Of a stretch of 64,000 nt of DNA, positions 26,770 through 35,842 are shown piece after piece. Source of the stretch: Octadecabacter arcticus 238 (GTDB taxonomy: Bacteria > Pseudomonadota > Alphaproteobacteria > Rhodobacterales > Rhodobacteraceae). The notes below the pieces were generated by a model that saw only the letters and a list, made by a program, of their open reading frames with translations, had not been told where the DNA came from and did no database searches. Location: NCBI RefSeq assembly GCF_000155735.2, contig NC_020908.1:4773501-4837500 (forward strand), given 5' to 3'. A program made the translations under genes and the position numbers. Position 1 is the stretch's first letter. The number at the start of each line of letters is the position of its first letter.

Positions 26770-27426
26770 GGTTCTGTCGCAAATTTTGTTGGAGTTTGAG
26801 TGTGAGCATAGCCTGGACATAATTATGCTGCAAGCTCCGCAAACTGCTGAAACGCGGTGAGGCCGTTGGCATGGATCTGCCCCTTTCGGATCATGTGCGC
26901 GGTCTCGATCCCAGCCAAGGTCGCCTCGGCAGAATGGAAGGCCTTGAAGCCAAGCATCGGGGCCCTGATCCGCTTTACGAAGCGATGGTCCTGTTCAATG
27001 ATGTTGTTGAGGTATTTGACCTGCAGGATCTTGATGGTGTTGCCTGAGCCCGTGAACTTCAGGATCACATTGATGCTTTGCAGACCCGCCAGATTGGCGC
27101 CGCTCTTGTCGATGACGACACGGTCAGGCACGCCATTCGTGCCAATCGCGCGCTTGAAAAACCGACGGGCCGCAGCCTTGTCGCGACGCTCAGACAGCAT
27201 GAAATCAAGGGTTTTTCCTGTGTTGTCGACCGCCCAGTAATAGTAGGTCCATTTGCCTTTAACCTTGATGTAGGTTTCGTCCATGCGCCAAGATTTGGCG
27301 GTTGGCTTCTTGCGGGACTGCGCTTGTACCGCCATCAGCGGCCCAAACTTAACCACCCAACGGTTCAAGGTTGCATGGTCAACTTCAGCCAACAAATGAA
27401 AGATCGCAAAAGTTTGCGACAGAACC
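26770..27426 (-). mobile_element. IS6 family element (type b) with internal deletion
   Basis: Both ends are intact (GGTTCTGTCGCAAA inward from each side), but the element is 657 bases against 827 in the complete copy at 55757–56583. The missing 170 bases lie between two GGCTGA copies in the complete element, so it is a simple direct-repeat deletion that removed the transposase start. It sits between two unrelated IS3 fragments. Confidence 0.9.
26823..27395 (-). pseudogene. IS6 family transposase, N-terminus deleted
   Basis: Keeps EVDHATLNRWVVKFGPLMAV to the natural end FQQFAELAA, including DDE residues in WRMDETYIKVKG, VIDKSGANLAG and NNIIEQDHRFVKR. The first ~45 residues with the DNA-binding part (FKGAHYPESVILYAVYFYV in the full copy) are gone. 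It is near-identical to the intact protein at 55844–56530 elsewhere. Confidence 0.9.
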
Positions 27427-27456
27427 CTTTACCCCAGTCCGTGAAAGGGGCACCAA

Positions 27457-27753
27457 ATGGGACAACATCGACGCAATTATACAGACGATTATAAGGCAGC
27501 TGCAGTTGAGCGGTTATATGAGCCTGGTGCGACGCAAGGCAGCGTTGCCAAGGAGCTTGGGATCACTGGGACGCAGCTGAAGACGTGGCGCTTGGAAATT
27601 GAGGCGTTTGGCTCAGTTGAAGCCAAACGGCGTCAGCAGGCGGATGCGGCTGAATTGCTCCGCCTTCGCAAAGACAACAAGCGGCTTGCTGAGGAAGTGG
27701 AGATTTTGCACAAAGCATCCGCTTTTTTCGCGGCGCGGCTGGTGAAACCATGA
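27457..27753 (+). CDS. IS3 family OrfA (element otherwise truncated)
   Basis: 98 residues, the usual OrfA size: RRNYTDDYKAAAVERLYEPG, a helix-turn-helix (GSVAKELGITGTQLKTWRLE), then the leucine-zipper-like tail ELLRLRKDNKRLAEEVEILH used for multimerisation. GAAAGGGGC precedes the ATG. The stop overlaps the OrfB start as ATGA. OrfA alone cannot catalyse transposition; it binds the ends and can inhibit. The upstream end is cut by IS6 type b and OrfB is cut by Tn3. Confidence 0.85.
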   Translation: MGQHRRNYTDDYKAAAVERLYEPGATQGSVAKELGITGTQLKTWRLEIEAFGSVEAKRRQQADAAELLRLRKDNKRLAEEVEILHKASAFFAARLVKP

Positions 27754-27882
27754 CGAACAAGCGTGCTTTCGTCACCGCCCATAAAGCTCAATACGCGGTT
27801 TCAATATTATGCCGTCTTCTAGAGATATCCCGGGGCTGGTTCTACGGGTTCCCAGCCAGTCAGCCTGCACGTGATCAGCGTC
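27750..27882 (+). pseudogene. IS3 family OrfB, N-terminal fragment
   Basis: Encodes MTNKRAFVTAHKAQYAVSIL and ISRGWFYGFPASQPARDQRR, the start of an IS3 OrfB. About 44 codons remain, then the left end of the Tn3-family transposon begins. The DDE domain is entirely absent. Confidence 0.85.
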
Positions 27883-27918
27883 GGGTTCATCTGCATAAAG
27901 GTACCAAACCCACCATAG
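27883..27918. repeat. Left terminal inverted repeat of the Tn3 family element
   Basis: Pairs with 31747–31782 in inverted orientation with about five mismatches in the first 36 bases; the block GCATAAAGGTACCAAA is identical in both. Confidence 0.88.
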
Positions 27919-27925
27919 GATTTAG

Positions 27926-28528
27926 CTATGTGTGAGGCGCGTCTGAGTGGTCATATCGCAGCTGCTTGATGCGATCTGTGGGGAAATATTTGTAGAATGC
28001 AGTCCGGCCAATTTTGAGCTGGTCAATGACATCGCCGATGAATGGGTAGTTTTCGATATCCTTAAGCATGGCTTCAGCGTGTTTGATGTTTTGCTCGTTC
28101 ATAGCTTTTGGCCTGCCACCTCGGCGTCCGCGTTTTGCGGCGGCTTTGAGACCGGCGCGGGTGTTTTCAACAATCAACTCACGTTGAAACTCGTCGAAGG
28201 CTGCTGTCATGTGGAAAAATAACCTCCCCTCTGAAGTGCTGGTGTCGATGTTCTGGGTCAGGACTTTAAGGGCGATGCCGCGCTCAGCGATGTCAGAGGC
28301 TGTTTTGATCACTTGCGTGAGAGACCGCGCCAGTCGGGAGAGTTTCCAGACGGCGAGCGTGTCCCCCTCGCGTAGATAATCAAGGGCCGCTTTGAGCTGG
28401 GGGCGGTCGCGATGGGAACCGGATGCTTTCTCGACGAAGATCCTCTCGCAGCCGATATTGCGTAGCGCATCCATCTGAAGTGCGGGGTTCTGATCCATGG
28501 TGGAGACGCGGGCGTAACCGATAAGCAT
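27926..28528 (-). CDS. tnpR: Serine recombinase / Tn3 resolvase
   Basis: 200 residues, normal for resolvases. Catalytic Ser in MLIGYARVSTMDQNP, arginines in WKLSRLARSLTQ, the E-helix region RGIALKVLTQNIDTSTSEGR, and a C-terminal helix-turn-helix DVIDQLKIGRTAFYKYFP. It resolves transposon cointegrates at a res site that should lie in the 155 bases before it. Its frame is intact while tnpA is not, so the protein may still act on other res sites. Confidence 0.93.
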   Translation of the reverse strand: MLIGYARVSTMDQNPALQMDALRNIGCERIFVEKASGSHRDRPQLKAALDYLREGDTLAVWKLSRLARSLTQVIKTASDIAERGIALKVLTQNIDTSTSEGRLFFHMTAAFDEFQRELIVENTRAGLKAAAKRGRRGGRPKAMNEQNIKHAEAMLKDIENYPFIGDVIDQLKIGRTAFYKYFPTDRIKQLRYDHSDAPHT

Positions 28529-28689
28529 GTTTTTTGTTCACAAATCCTGTTTCCAGCATCATAAACGAACCTGTGATTCCGAACAAGGTAAACGGCCTGA
28601 TATTCTTGGGTAATGAGACCCTGTCGGACATTGGCCGCACCTGTTCGTTAAACGACGGTTTTCAGAACACATAATTTATCGGAGTGCCC
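28529..28689. promoter_or_regulatory. Probable res site between tnpR and tnpA
   Basis: The divergent gap holds related inverted blocks: AAACGAACCTGT at about 28562, GAACAAGGTAAACG near 28583 and ACCTGTTCGTTAAACG near 28639. These suit the paired half-sites of a res region overlapping both promoters. Exact subsite borders cannot be set by eye. Confidence 0.55.
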
Positions 28690-31600
28690 ATGGCCAGAAT
28701 GCGTATCTTGACTGCAAGCGAACAAGAGGCGTTCGATAAGCCACCGCTGTTTGATCACAACGAACGGAAACGATTTCTTGACCTGCCAAAGGGTTTGATG
28801 GATATCGCCGCTGGCTTGCGTACGCCCAACAGTCAGATCGGGTTTTTGCTGATGTGCGGATATTTCAAGGCAACCAAGCGATTTTACCAGCCACAGGATT
28901 TTCATGAGCGCGACATCTCTTTTGCAGCACGCCAGCTCAATCTGGCAGAAGAAGCCTTTCAAGCAACACATTACACAGAAACGACCCGGCTACGGCATCA
29001 ACGCCACGTCCTCGAATTCTACGGCTTTGCGCCCTATGATGAGAGTGCCAAGAGCTCCTTGGCCAATGAGATAGCGACGATGGCGCGCATGCATCTGAAG
29101 CCTCGGCTGATCTTTGATCGTTGCATGGATTTTCTTGTTCAGCACCGGATTGCAGTTCCAAGATCCCGCAGCCTGACAGACAGAATTCGCGCTGGTCTGC
29201 ATGACCGTAAGGTTGAATTGATCGGGCTGATGGATGATCAACTCAGCGATAACAGCCGTCATCTGCTAGATGATTTGTTTGCCGCACCCGAAGATAAAAA
29301 CCGCTACCGGCTGACCCTTCTCAAAAAGCTGTCACAATCAACCAGACCGACCAAGATCAAGGAAGCGGTTGCGGACTTTGAGATATTGTCAGACCTTCAT
29401 CATCAGTTGGCCAGTATTCTGGCAAAGCTTGATCTTGGTGTCGCGGGCATTCGGTATTTTGCAGGCAGTGTTTTGAAATCTCGCATGTTCCAGCTTCAAC
29501 AACGGCGTCAAGCTGACCGTTATATTCATGCCACCGCCTTTGTGACCCATCAGTTTTACCGCAGCCAAGACAATATGATCGACCTCTGGCTCAGCGTCAT
29601 GGCGAGCTTCAAATCTACGGCGGCTAGGGAATATCAAGAAACGCTGATGCAAGGACGCAAAGAGCAACAACGCCAGATCGAGATTGTTGTCGATGGTTTA
29701 GAGGTCTCTGTCTTCGGCGTCATGCGCGGCATCCGTGGTGTCATGGAAGCGGCCAATCTGTCGGACACAGAGAAAGTCGCGGCCATTGGGAAACTCCTGG
29801 ATCAGAGCAAAACCACGGATTTTGACCAACTCAAGGATGAGCTGACAAAGACAGCCAAAAATGGCAGCTGGTATGGCGTTCTGGAAGCGCGTTCCGTGAA
29901 GCTTCAAAATCGCCTCAGTCCTGTGCTGCGGGCACTGAACTTCATGCAGGGCAAGCGTGTTTCTGCGCTTCTAGAAGCGATTGATCATTTCAAGGCAGAT
30001 GGGGATTTATTCGCTACCCACGCACCGCTGGGCTTTCTCGATTCTGATCAAAAAGCGGATCTTATCCGAGCCGATGGGACGTTCCGGGTGTCACTATACA
30101 AGGTTTTTCTATTTCAGGCCGTCACAACGGTCATCAAATCCGGTGATCTGAACGTAGACCAGTCCTACAAATACCGGCCCATGGACGCCTATCTGATCGA
30201 GAAGGAACGTTGGAACAAAGATAAAGTCCTTCTCCTGGAGCGGGCGGGTCTTTCAGAATTTGCTGAACCCGAGCCCGTCCTCGCCAAGCTGAATTCCACG
30301 CTATCCGCCCAATATCAGGCAACCAACAACCACGCGGCTACCAACCCGCACCTGAAGCTTCGCAAAGACAGAACGTTCCATATTGCTACGCCAGCGCTCG
30401 ATGCAAGTGAGGCCGATCCGTTGGGAGATTTGTTTCCCCAGCGACACGACGTACCGCTCGCTCAGGTTTTGGAAACCGTCAATAATCATTGCCGCATGCT
30501 AGCTGCGTTTGATCATTGGCAGTAGACCCATGTCCGCCAAACTGCGTCCCATCCGGCCTTGCTGGCCGGGATCATGGGGTTGGGCTGCGGGATCGGCGTA
30601 CGCAAGATGGCGCGGATTTCATCACGCGTCACCGAAAGCGAATTGGATCACACCGTCAACTGGCGCTTCTCTCTGGACAACATTCGGGCCGCCAATGATG
30701 CCGTAGTCAAAGCGATGGGAAAGATCGAACTCCCAAATCTTTACCGTCAAACGCAAGACCAGTTGCATACCGCCAGTGATGGCTAAAAGTTTGAGGTGCG
30801 GGGAGAAAGTTTGCACGCTGGCCGCTCGTTCAAATACTTTGGACAGGGTCAGGGTGTCAGCGCCTATACCTTTGTCGATGAGCGTAATTTTCTGTGGCAT
30901 TCACTTATGATCAGCGCCGCTGACCGCGAAAGCGCCTATGTCATCGACGGGCTGATGCACAACGACGTCGTCAAAAGCGATATCCACTCGACTGACACAC
31001 ACGGTTACACCGAAGCTGTTTTTGGCCTGACCCATCTGCTGGGATGTTCTTTTGCCCTACGCATCAAGGGCATCAGCAAACAGACCCTCTATATTTTCAA
31101 ACCGAAAAACCAGGCAGACGAAGGCTGGGCCGTACGGCCTGACAAAACAATCAATGAAAGTGTGATCCGGGAAAATTGGGACGACCTGTTGCGCCTGGTC
31201 GTTACCATCAAGCTTAAGGAAAATACCGCATCCGATATTTTCCGTCGCCTCAATTCCTATTCACGGCAACATGCGCTGTACCAAACGCTGAAAGCTTTCG
31301 GCCAGATTATCAAATCTCTATTCATCCTGCGCTACATCGACGACCTCGCCCTGCGCCAAGCCATCGAAAAACAGCTTAACAAGGTCGAATTGGTTAACCG
31401 CTTTACCCGCGCCGTGGCCGTTGGCAATCCACGTGAGTTTTCCCAAGCAGAAAAGGAAGAACAGGAGATCGCGGAAGCCTGCAATCGCCTGATCAAAAGC
31501 AGCATCATCTGCTGGAACTATCTGTATCTGGCCCACCAAGTCGAAAAAGCGCCAGACACAGAGACCAAACAAAACCTGATCCGCCTAATCGCAGCCCGCT

Positions 31601-31704
31601 CTCCCATGTCATGGGCCCATATCAACATGCTGGGTGAATATGATTTCTCAGAAGAAAAACTCCGAGACACACTCGGAATACTGCCCCTGAAAAAGGTGGC
31701 TTAA
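28690..31704 (+). pseudogene. tnpA: Tn3 family transposase with two in-frame stops
   Basis: One continuous frame of about 1005 codons, the full Tn3 TnpA length, interrupted by TAG at 30523 (FDHWQ-stop-THVRQ) and TAA at 30784 (TASDG-stop-KFEVRGESL). The second is certainly a change of Gln: SDGQKFEV is a conserved catalytic motif. The remainder carries GIMGLGCGIGVRKMARI, DTHGYTEAVFGLTHLLG and NLIRLIAARSPMSWAHINMLG, all normal. Start chosen at MARMRILTASEQEAF after GGAG. No frameshift exists, so either two nonsense mutations or stop suppression. Confidence 0.9.
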
Positions 31705-31734
31705 AATACCAACCAAAACAGGAGGATCAAATCA

Positions 31735-31833
31735 ATGCAAGAAATTCTGTGGTGGATTTGGTACCTTTATGCTGACGAACCCAAGGTCTTGGACCGGGCG
31801 CGCCATGCGCTCACCCGCTCGCAGTCGCAATAA
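31735..31833 (+). CDS. Possible 32-residue ORF across the Tn3 right end
   Basis: A very good ribosome site (GGAGG, nine bases before the ATG) leads into MQEILWWIWYLYADEPKVLD; most of it is encoded by the terminal repeat itself and continues into flanking DNA. It might be a chance frame. The strong site could also drive translation of host sequence next to the insertion. No homologue recognised. Confidence 0.3.
   Translation: MQEILWWIWYLYADEPKVLDRARHALTRSQSQ
31747..31782. repeat. Right terminal inverted repeat of the Tn3 family element
   Basis: Inverted partner of 27883–27918; ends in GACGAACCC on the plus strand. Confidence 0.88.
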
Positions 31834-32085
31834 CCACAACACATCGCCGGCCTCATCAGTTTCAGCGAAAAACTTCATGGAGTTTTTCATGTCTCAGCCT
31901 AATCAGTTGCCACAATACTGTTACGCAGCCGTTACACCCTACGCAATAACTGAAAATTTGCAAGAATTGCGAAAGCGGAACAGATTGCCAGACAGCAATC
32001 CGTTGCAGGGCCGTGTCGCACCAATGTCATCATCTTCACCGATAGTGTCGATCAAAAGTCACCACCTATATTAGTAGAGGTTGCC

Positions 32086-32250
32086 ATGCCGACGATCGAC
32101 TTCGAAGACGCAATAGCTGAACTGCTGCATCAGATATACTCTGCCGCCCACAAGGGCCAAGATTTTGCCACGGCGCGGTCGCGCAGCGCGATCGTCCCAA
32201 CAAAGCGGCCACCACTCCGGTTAGTTACAGGGGCATTGTCAAGTTGTTGA
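32086..32250 (+). CDS. Small hypothetical ORF, probably a gene remnant
   Basis: 54 codons beginning MPTIDFEDAIAELLHQIYSA after an AGAGG site. The first ~35 residues look like real helical protein; the end runs into GGCATTGTCAAGTTG (32232–32246), which matches the IS6 type-a terminal repeat. So the gene was probably cut there by an IS6 end left behind. Nothing else convincing lies between the Tn3 end and the LysR gene. Confidence 0.35.
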   Translation: MPTIDFEDAIAELLHQIYSAAHKGQDFATARSRSAIVPTKRPPLRLVTGALSSC

Positions 32251-32396
32251 CCATAATGCTGGTTGGTCGTAGCGCATACCGATGATCAGCCAGAGGTCCC
32301 AACTGCGCCTCAAAGGCCACCATTTCCCACGTTCTGTTATTTCCTACGCGGTTTGGGGTACTCTCGTAACAAATACCAACATGTGAGCGGTAACAG

Positions 32397-33326
32397 ATGC
32401 AGCAAGGATATCCGATTGACTGGGACAAGTTACGAATCTTTCACGCGGTCGCTGACGCAGGGTCGCTGACCGCTGCGGGTGACAAGCTACACTTGTCGCA
32501 ATCTGCAGTGTCACGCCAAATTCGCGCGCTCGAAGAAGCACTGTCGACGATCCTGTTTCACCGGCACGCCCGTGGTTTGATCCTGACCGAACAGGGCGAA
32601 CTGCTGTTTGATGCAACCAAATCCATGTCGCGCCGCCTAGATGCCGCCAGTGCACGAATTAAAGATTCCGCCGAAGAAGTCTTTGGCGAACTGAAGGTCA
32701 CCACCACCACAGGCTTTGGCACCCTCTGGCTCGCGCCGCGTCTGCCTGCACTCTATGAAAAATATCCGGACCTGAACATCGACCTGATGCTGGAAGAACG
32801 CGTGCTCGACCTGCCAATGCGCGAAGCCGACGTGGCAATTCGCATGAAAGAACCCTCACAGGCCGATCTGGTTCGCAAAAAGCTGATGACAGTGCGCATG
32901 CGGCTTTATGCGTCGCAGGCATACCTCGACAAAGTGGGTGGTTTCGATGAAATCGAGGACATCGGCCGTCATCGGCTCATTTGTCAAAGCCCCAGCGCGT
33001 TTCAGGTGGCGGCGGGGGCGACGCTGGTTGGGCATCTGCTCAGCTATGACAAACCGAGTCTTTTGCATGTGAACAATTACTTTGGTGTGCTTCAGGCGGT
33101 ACTGTCCGACCTCGGTATTGGCGTTTTGCCCGATTATCTGACCGAAGACTTTCCCACACTGGTGCGCGTTCTGCCTGAGGTTGAAAGCGGTGCAGTCCCT
33201 GTTTACCTTGCCTACCCCGAAGAACTGCGGCAATCCAAACGGATCATGGCGTTCCGCGATTTTGTTCAGGATGAGATTATTACCCATCGCCGCCGTATTC
33301 GTGATGGCGCCGCCGCGATCGCTTAA
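32397..33326 (+). CDS. LysR family transcriptional regulator
   Basis: 309 residues. N-terminal helix-turn-helix at about 8–66 (KLRIFHAVADAGSLTAAGDK, LSQSAVSRQIRALEEAL), long linker helix, then a periplasmic-binding-like effector domain from about 95 (ELKVTTTTGFGTLWLAPRLP). Order and spacing are typical of the GcvA-like branch with the short ALYEKYPDLNIDLMLEERVLDLPMR region. No divergent target gene survives nearby, because the upstream side is mobile DNA; its target is therefore unknown. Confidence 0.93.
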   Translation: MQQGYPIDWDKLRIFHAVADAGSLTAAGDKLHLSQSAVSRQIRALEEALSTILFHRHARGLILTEQGELLFDATKSMSRRLDAASARIKDSAEEVFGELKVTTTTGFGTLWLAPRLPALYEKYPDLNIDLMLEERVLDLPMREADVAIRMKEPSQADLVRKKLMTVRMRLYASQAYLDKVGGFDEIEDIGRHRLICQSPSAFQVAAGATLVGHLLSYDKPSLLHVNNYFGVLQAVLSDLGIGVLPDYLTEDFPTLVRVLPEVESGAVPVYLAYPEELRQSKRIMAFRDFVQDEIITHRRRIRDGAAAIA

Positions 33327-33483
33327 ATGCATCTCATCACATCGCTCAGGGCCGTGACCTATGTGCCAAACGCATGGCGGGGATGCGTCCAAGATAGCCG
33401 TTAGTGCTTGTTCACTTCAACTCTGCCTCATAAGTATACAGCATAAAGCGGTTTTGTCGCTTTATATCTCCCTGTTGGACTTC

Positions 33484-33511
33484 GCCGGGCCTTTGTGCCC
33501 GGCATTTCTTT
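33484..33511 (+). terminator. Intrinsic terminator downstream of the LysR gene
   Basis: GCCGGGC, six-base loop CTTTGT, GCCCGGC, then a T-rich tail (ATTTCTTT). About 160 bases after the LysR stop. Confidence 0.75.
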
Positions 33512-33602
33512 GTCTAACGTCTTGTTCGTGTACGACTTGATGGAGAGCACCCCAAAGCCTTAAATAACGAAGGGCGTGGGTCTTGCCCGCGTCCCGATGA
33601 CA

Positions 33603-33760
33603 TCAAGCGGGTGCGCCGCGGTCCTCAAGTAGGAGGATATCCTCTTTGATGACCAGCTTACGCTTCTTCATATCTTTGATTTCGAGATCATCGCTGCCGG
33701 GGCGCTTTTGCTCGCGGGTGATGCATGCTTTTCTTTCAAAGCGTTCAAGTTGCCTGCCAT
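33603..33760 (-). pseudogene. YdcH/DUF465-type small protein, frameshifted
   Basis: A strong CCAGGAGGATAT site precedes MAGNLNALKEKHA, the usual opening of these ~55-residue helical proteins. After that the expected ITREQKRPGSDDLEIKDMKK and RKLVIKEDILLLEDRG lie in another frame. A small deletion around the join explains both. The wild-type function is unknown. Recognition is by the overall helical KKRKLxIKE pattern, so the family name is a good guess only. Confidence 0.6.
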
Positions 33761-33833
33761 CTGATATCCTCCTGGTTTCAAGTCTTACTATTAAGAGATA
33801 TGCATGATGCGAAGTTCAGCAAGGCTCGGGATC

Positions 33834-34274
33834 AGATTGGACCGTCTTGCGCGTCGCGTGCAAAGTCAGACCCTCGCCCCTGAGCGAAAGGGTGGAAAAA
33901 TCCGGCACCGCGATCGCAACTCCCAGCAATCCCGCCTCCGATCACGGCCGTACTCAGCCTCGGTGCTGCCCATAATCCAACGCGCCGAGATAAACACATC
34001 GCGGAGATTCGAGACAAGGGACGCCTGGCATGGCAAGTTAGCAGCGGCTACAATCACCTGAGCCGAGGCGAAGCACCAATGAGCCGCTGGAAGATGGTCA
34101 TAGGCCCCAAACTTAAAACTCGGAACTTTCCAAACCAAAAAACTGAAGCCAGGATTGGGACAAACATTCTCAACAAAATGAACGGGCTCGGCCGTGCCAA
34201 GTACGAGGCTGTTGCATGACCTGAATTATGGGTAAGGGCAATCTCGGACTTCGCCATATCCATGCAACACGGCT
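33834..34274. mobile_element. IS5 debris in two orientations
   Basis: Left piece (about 33834–33912) reads VPDFSTLSLRGEGL on the minus strand, an internal IS5 transposase segment. Right piece (33927–34274) is the 3' third of an IS903-group element in plus orientation, ending in the same terminal sequence (GCAACACGGC) as the complete copies. The two cannot belong to one unrearranged element. The right end stops one or two bases from the gdhA stop codon. Confidence 0.8.
33927..34219 (+). pseudogene. IS5/IS903-group transposase, C-terminal fragment
   Basis: From RDKHIAEIRDKGRLAWQVSS to the natural end GRAKYEAVA, with the catalytic Glu in SRGEAPMSRWKMV. It is close to, but distinct from, the intact copies (EAQIGRLKMV there), and an upstream stop interrupts it. 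No start, no D residues: inactive. Confidence 0.85.
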
Positions 34275-34275
34275 A

Positions 34276-35718
34276 TTAAAGTCCCTTGGCTTGGTAACTC
34301 GACGCTACACGCCCGATTGACACCAAATAGGCTGCGGTACGAAGATCGTGTACGTCATCACGGCTGTGCCACATTTCGCGCATCGCCTGATATGCTGTGC
34401 GCATCGTATCATCTAGACCAGAGCGAACCAGTTCCAGTTCCCCCGCGCCGCGTAGATACTTGGTTTTGAAGTTCGGCGTCATAGACCATTGGTCGCCCAG
34501 ATGTTCTGACAATCTCTGAAGTTCATCTACGATCAATTCATGGCGCGATTCTTCTTGGCGGCGTTGCATGCGACCAAAGCGGATATGGCTAAGGTTTTTG
34601 ACCCATTCAAAATAGGACACAGTCACACCGCCGGCATTGGCAAACATGTCGGGGATGATCACGGTCCCCTTATCGCGCAGAACCTCGTCGGCACCGGCAG
34701 TAACCGGACCGTTCGCAGCTTCGATAATAAGCGGCGCTTTGATTTTGGCGGCATTGCCGAGGTTGATGACCCCTTCCAAGGCCGCCGGAATCAAGATGTC
34801 GCAATCTTGCTCGAGGATAGACGCGCCGTTTTCGACGTAGGTGCCCGTTGGGTAGCCTTTGACGCCACCGTGCTTGGCGATCCACGCGTGTACGGCTTCA
34901 ACGTCCAGACCGTTTTCATCGCTGAGCGCACCGTCATGTTCGATAATACCCGTAATAATGCAGCCGTCTTCAGCGCTGAGGAACGATGCCGCGTGATAGC
35001 CCACGTTACCAAGACCCTGCACGACAACACGTTTACCATCCAGCTTGCCGGACAGCCCTGCGATTTTGATGTCTTCTGGATGGCGAAAGAATTCCTGCAA
35101 GGCATATTGAACGCCGCGTCCCGTCGCCTCAACGCGGCCTTGGATACCGCCAGCGTGGGCAGGTTTACCGGTGACACAGGCCGCCCCGTTGATGTCGGTG
35201 GTGTTCATGCGTTTGTATTGGTCCGCGATCCACGCCATCTCACGCTCGCCGGTGCCCATGTCAGGGGCGGGCACGTTTTGGCTCGGATTGATCAGGTCGC
35301 GCTTGATCAGCTCGTAGGCGAAACGACGGGTGATGCGTTCCATTTCATCAACGTCCCAAGCCCGCGGATCAATACAAAGCCCACCTTTGGATCCGCCAAA
35401 CGGCGTTTCAACGAGCGCGCATTTATAAGTCATCAGCGCGGCCAGCGCCTCAACCTCGTTTTGGTTCACGCCGAGCGAGAAGCGAATGCCGCCCTTAACC
35501 GGTTCCATGTGTTCGGAATGCACCGAGCGGTAACCCGTGAACGTTTCGATTTTTCCCCGCAGCCGAACGCCGAACCGAACCGTATAGGTCGCGTTACAAA
35601 CGCGGATTTTCTCCTCAAGGCCGGGCGGAAGATCCATCAAAGCGACAGCGCGGTTGAACATGATGTCCACGCTTTCGCGGAAGGACGGCTCTTGTAAGCC
35701 TGTGGTTGTATTGCTCAT
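34276..35718 (-). CDS. NAD(P)-dependent glutamate dehydrogenase
   Basis: 480 residues from MSNTTTGLQEPSFRESV. Catalyses glutamate + NAD(P)+ to 2-oxoglutarate + ammonia. The substrate pocket is visible in MEPVKGGIRFSLGV and TYKCALVETPFGGSKGG (catalytic and binding Lys), proton-transfer Asp in PAPDMGTGEREMAW, and the Rossmann motif VVVQGLGNVGYHAA. The family covers Glu/Leu/Phe/Val dehydrogenases; these motifs fit glutamate. The stop lies against IS5 debris, so the natural downstream region and terminator have been lost, although GRVASSYQAKGL looks like a natural C-terminus. Confidence 0.92.
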   Translation of the reverse strand: MSNTTTGLQEPSFRESVDIMFNRAVALMDLPPGLEEKIRVCNATYTVRFGVRLRGKIETFTGYRSVHSEHMEPVKGGIRFSLGVNQNEVEALAALMTYKCALVETPFGGSKGGLCIDPRAWDVDEMERITRRFAYELIKRDLINPSQNVPAPDMGTGEREMAWIADQYKRMNTTDINGAACVTGKPAHAGGIQGRVEATGRGVQYALQEFFRHPEDIKIAGLSGKLDGKRVVVQGLGNVGYHAASFLSAEDGCIITGIIEHDGALSDENGLDVEAVHAWIAKHGGVKGYPTGTYVENGASILEQDCDILIPAALEGVINLGNAAKIKAPLIIEAANGPVTAGADEVLRDKGTVIIPDMFANAGGVTVSYFEWVKNLSHIRFGRMQRRQEESRHELIVDELQRLSEHLGDQWSMTPNFKTKYLRGAGELELVRSGLDDTMRTAYQAMREMWHSRDDVHDLRTAAYLVSIGRVASSYQAKGL

Positions 35719-35842
35719 GGATGGTCCTTTCACAGCTTAACCCTGCTCCGCCTAGCCTGCGCAGCTTACTAGGAAGCTAACCATGATTCGAAGCCCTTGT
35801 ATCTAATTGATTAATAGTTGGGCAGTTAAAGAACATTCGACC

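Larger units (their letters stand above)
27883..31782 (+). mobile_element. Tn3 family transposon, 3.9 kb
   Basis: Terminal inverted repeats of about 36 bases: GGGTTCATCTGCATAAAGG then TACCAAACCCACC on the left, GGGTTCGTCAGCATAAAGG then TACCAAATCCACC inward from the right. It contains a leftward resolvase gene, a presumed res site and a rightward tnpA with two stops. No passenger gene. The expected 5-base target duplication is absent (GCGTC left, AAGGT right), so the flanks were rearranged after insertion. Confidence 0.9.

Noticed and set aside
27878-31787. 5-bp target duplication for the Tn3 element
   Set aside because: The flanking pentamers (GCGTC and AAGGT) do not match.
31769-32074. A 101-codon frame after the Tn3 end
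   Set aside because: Low-complexity, no ribosome site, overlaps a better short frame and has no family pattern.
34540-35697. A 385-codon open frame opposite the glutamate dehydrogenase
   Set aside because: Shadow of the well-supported gene; no recognisable motifs.
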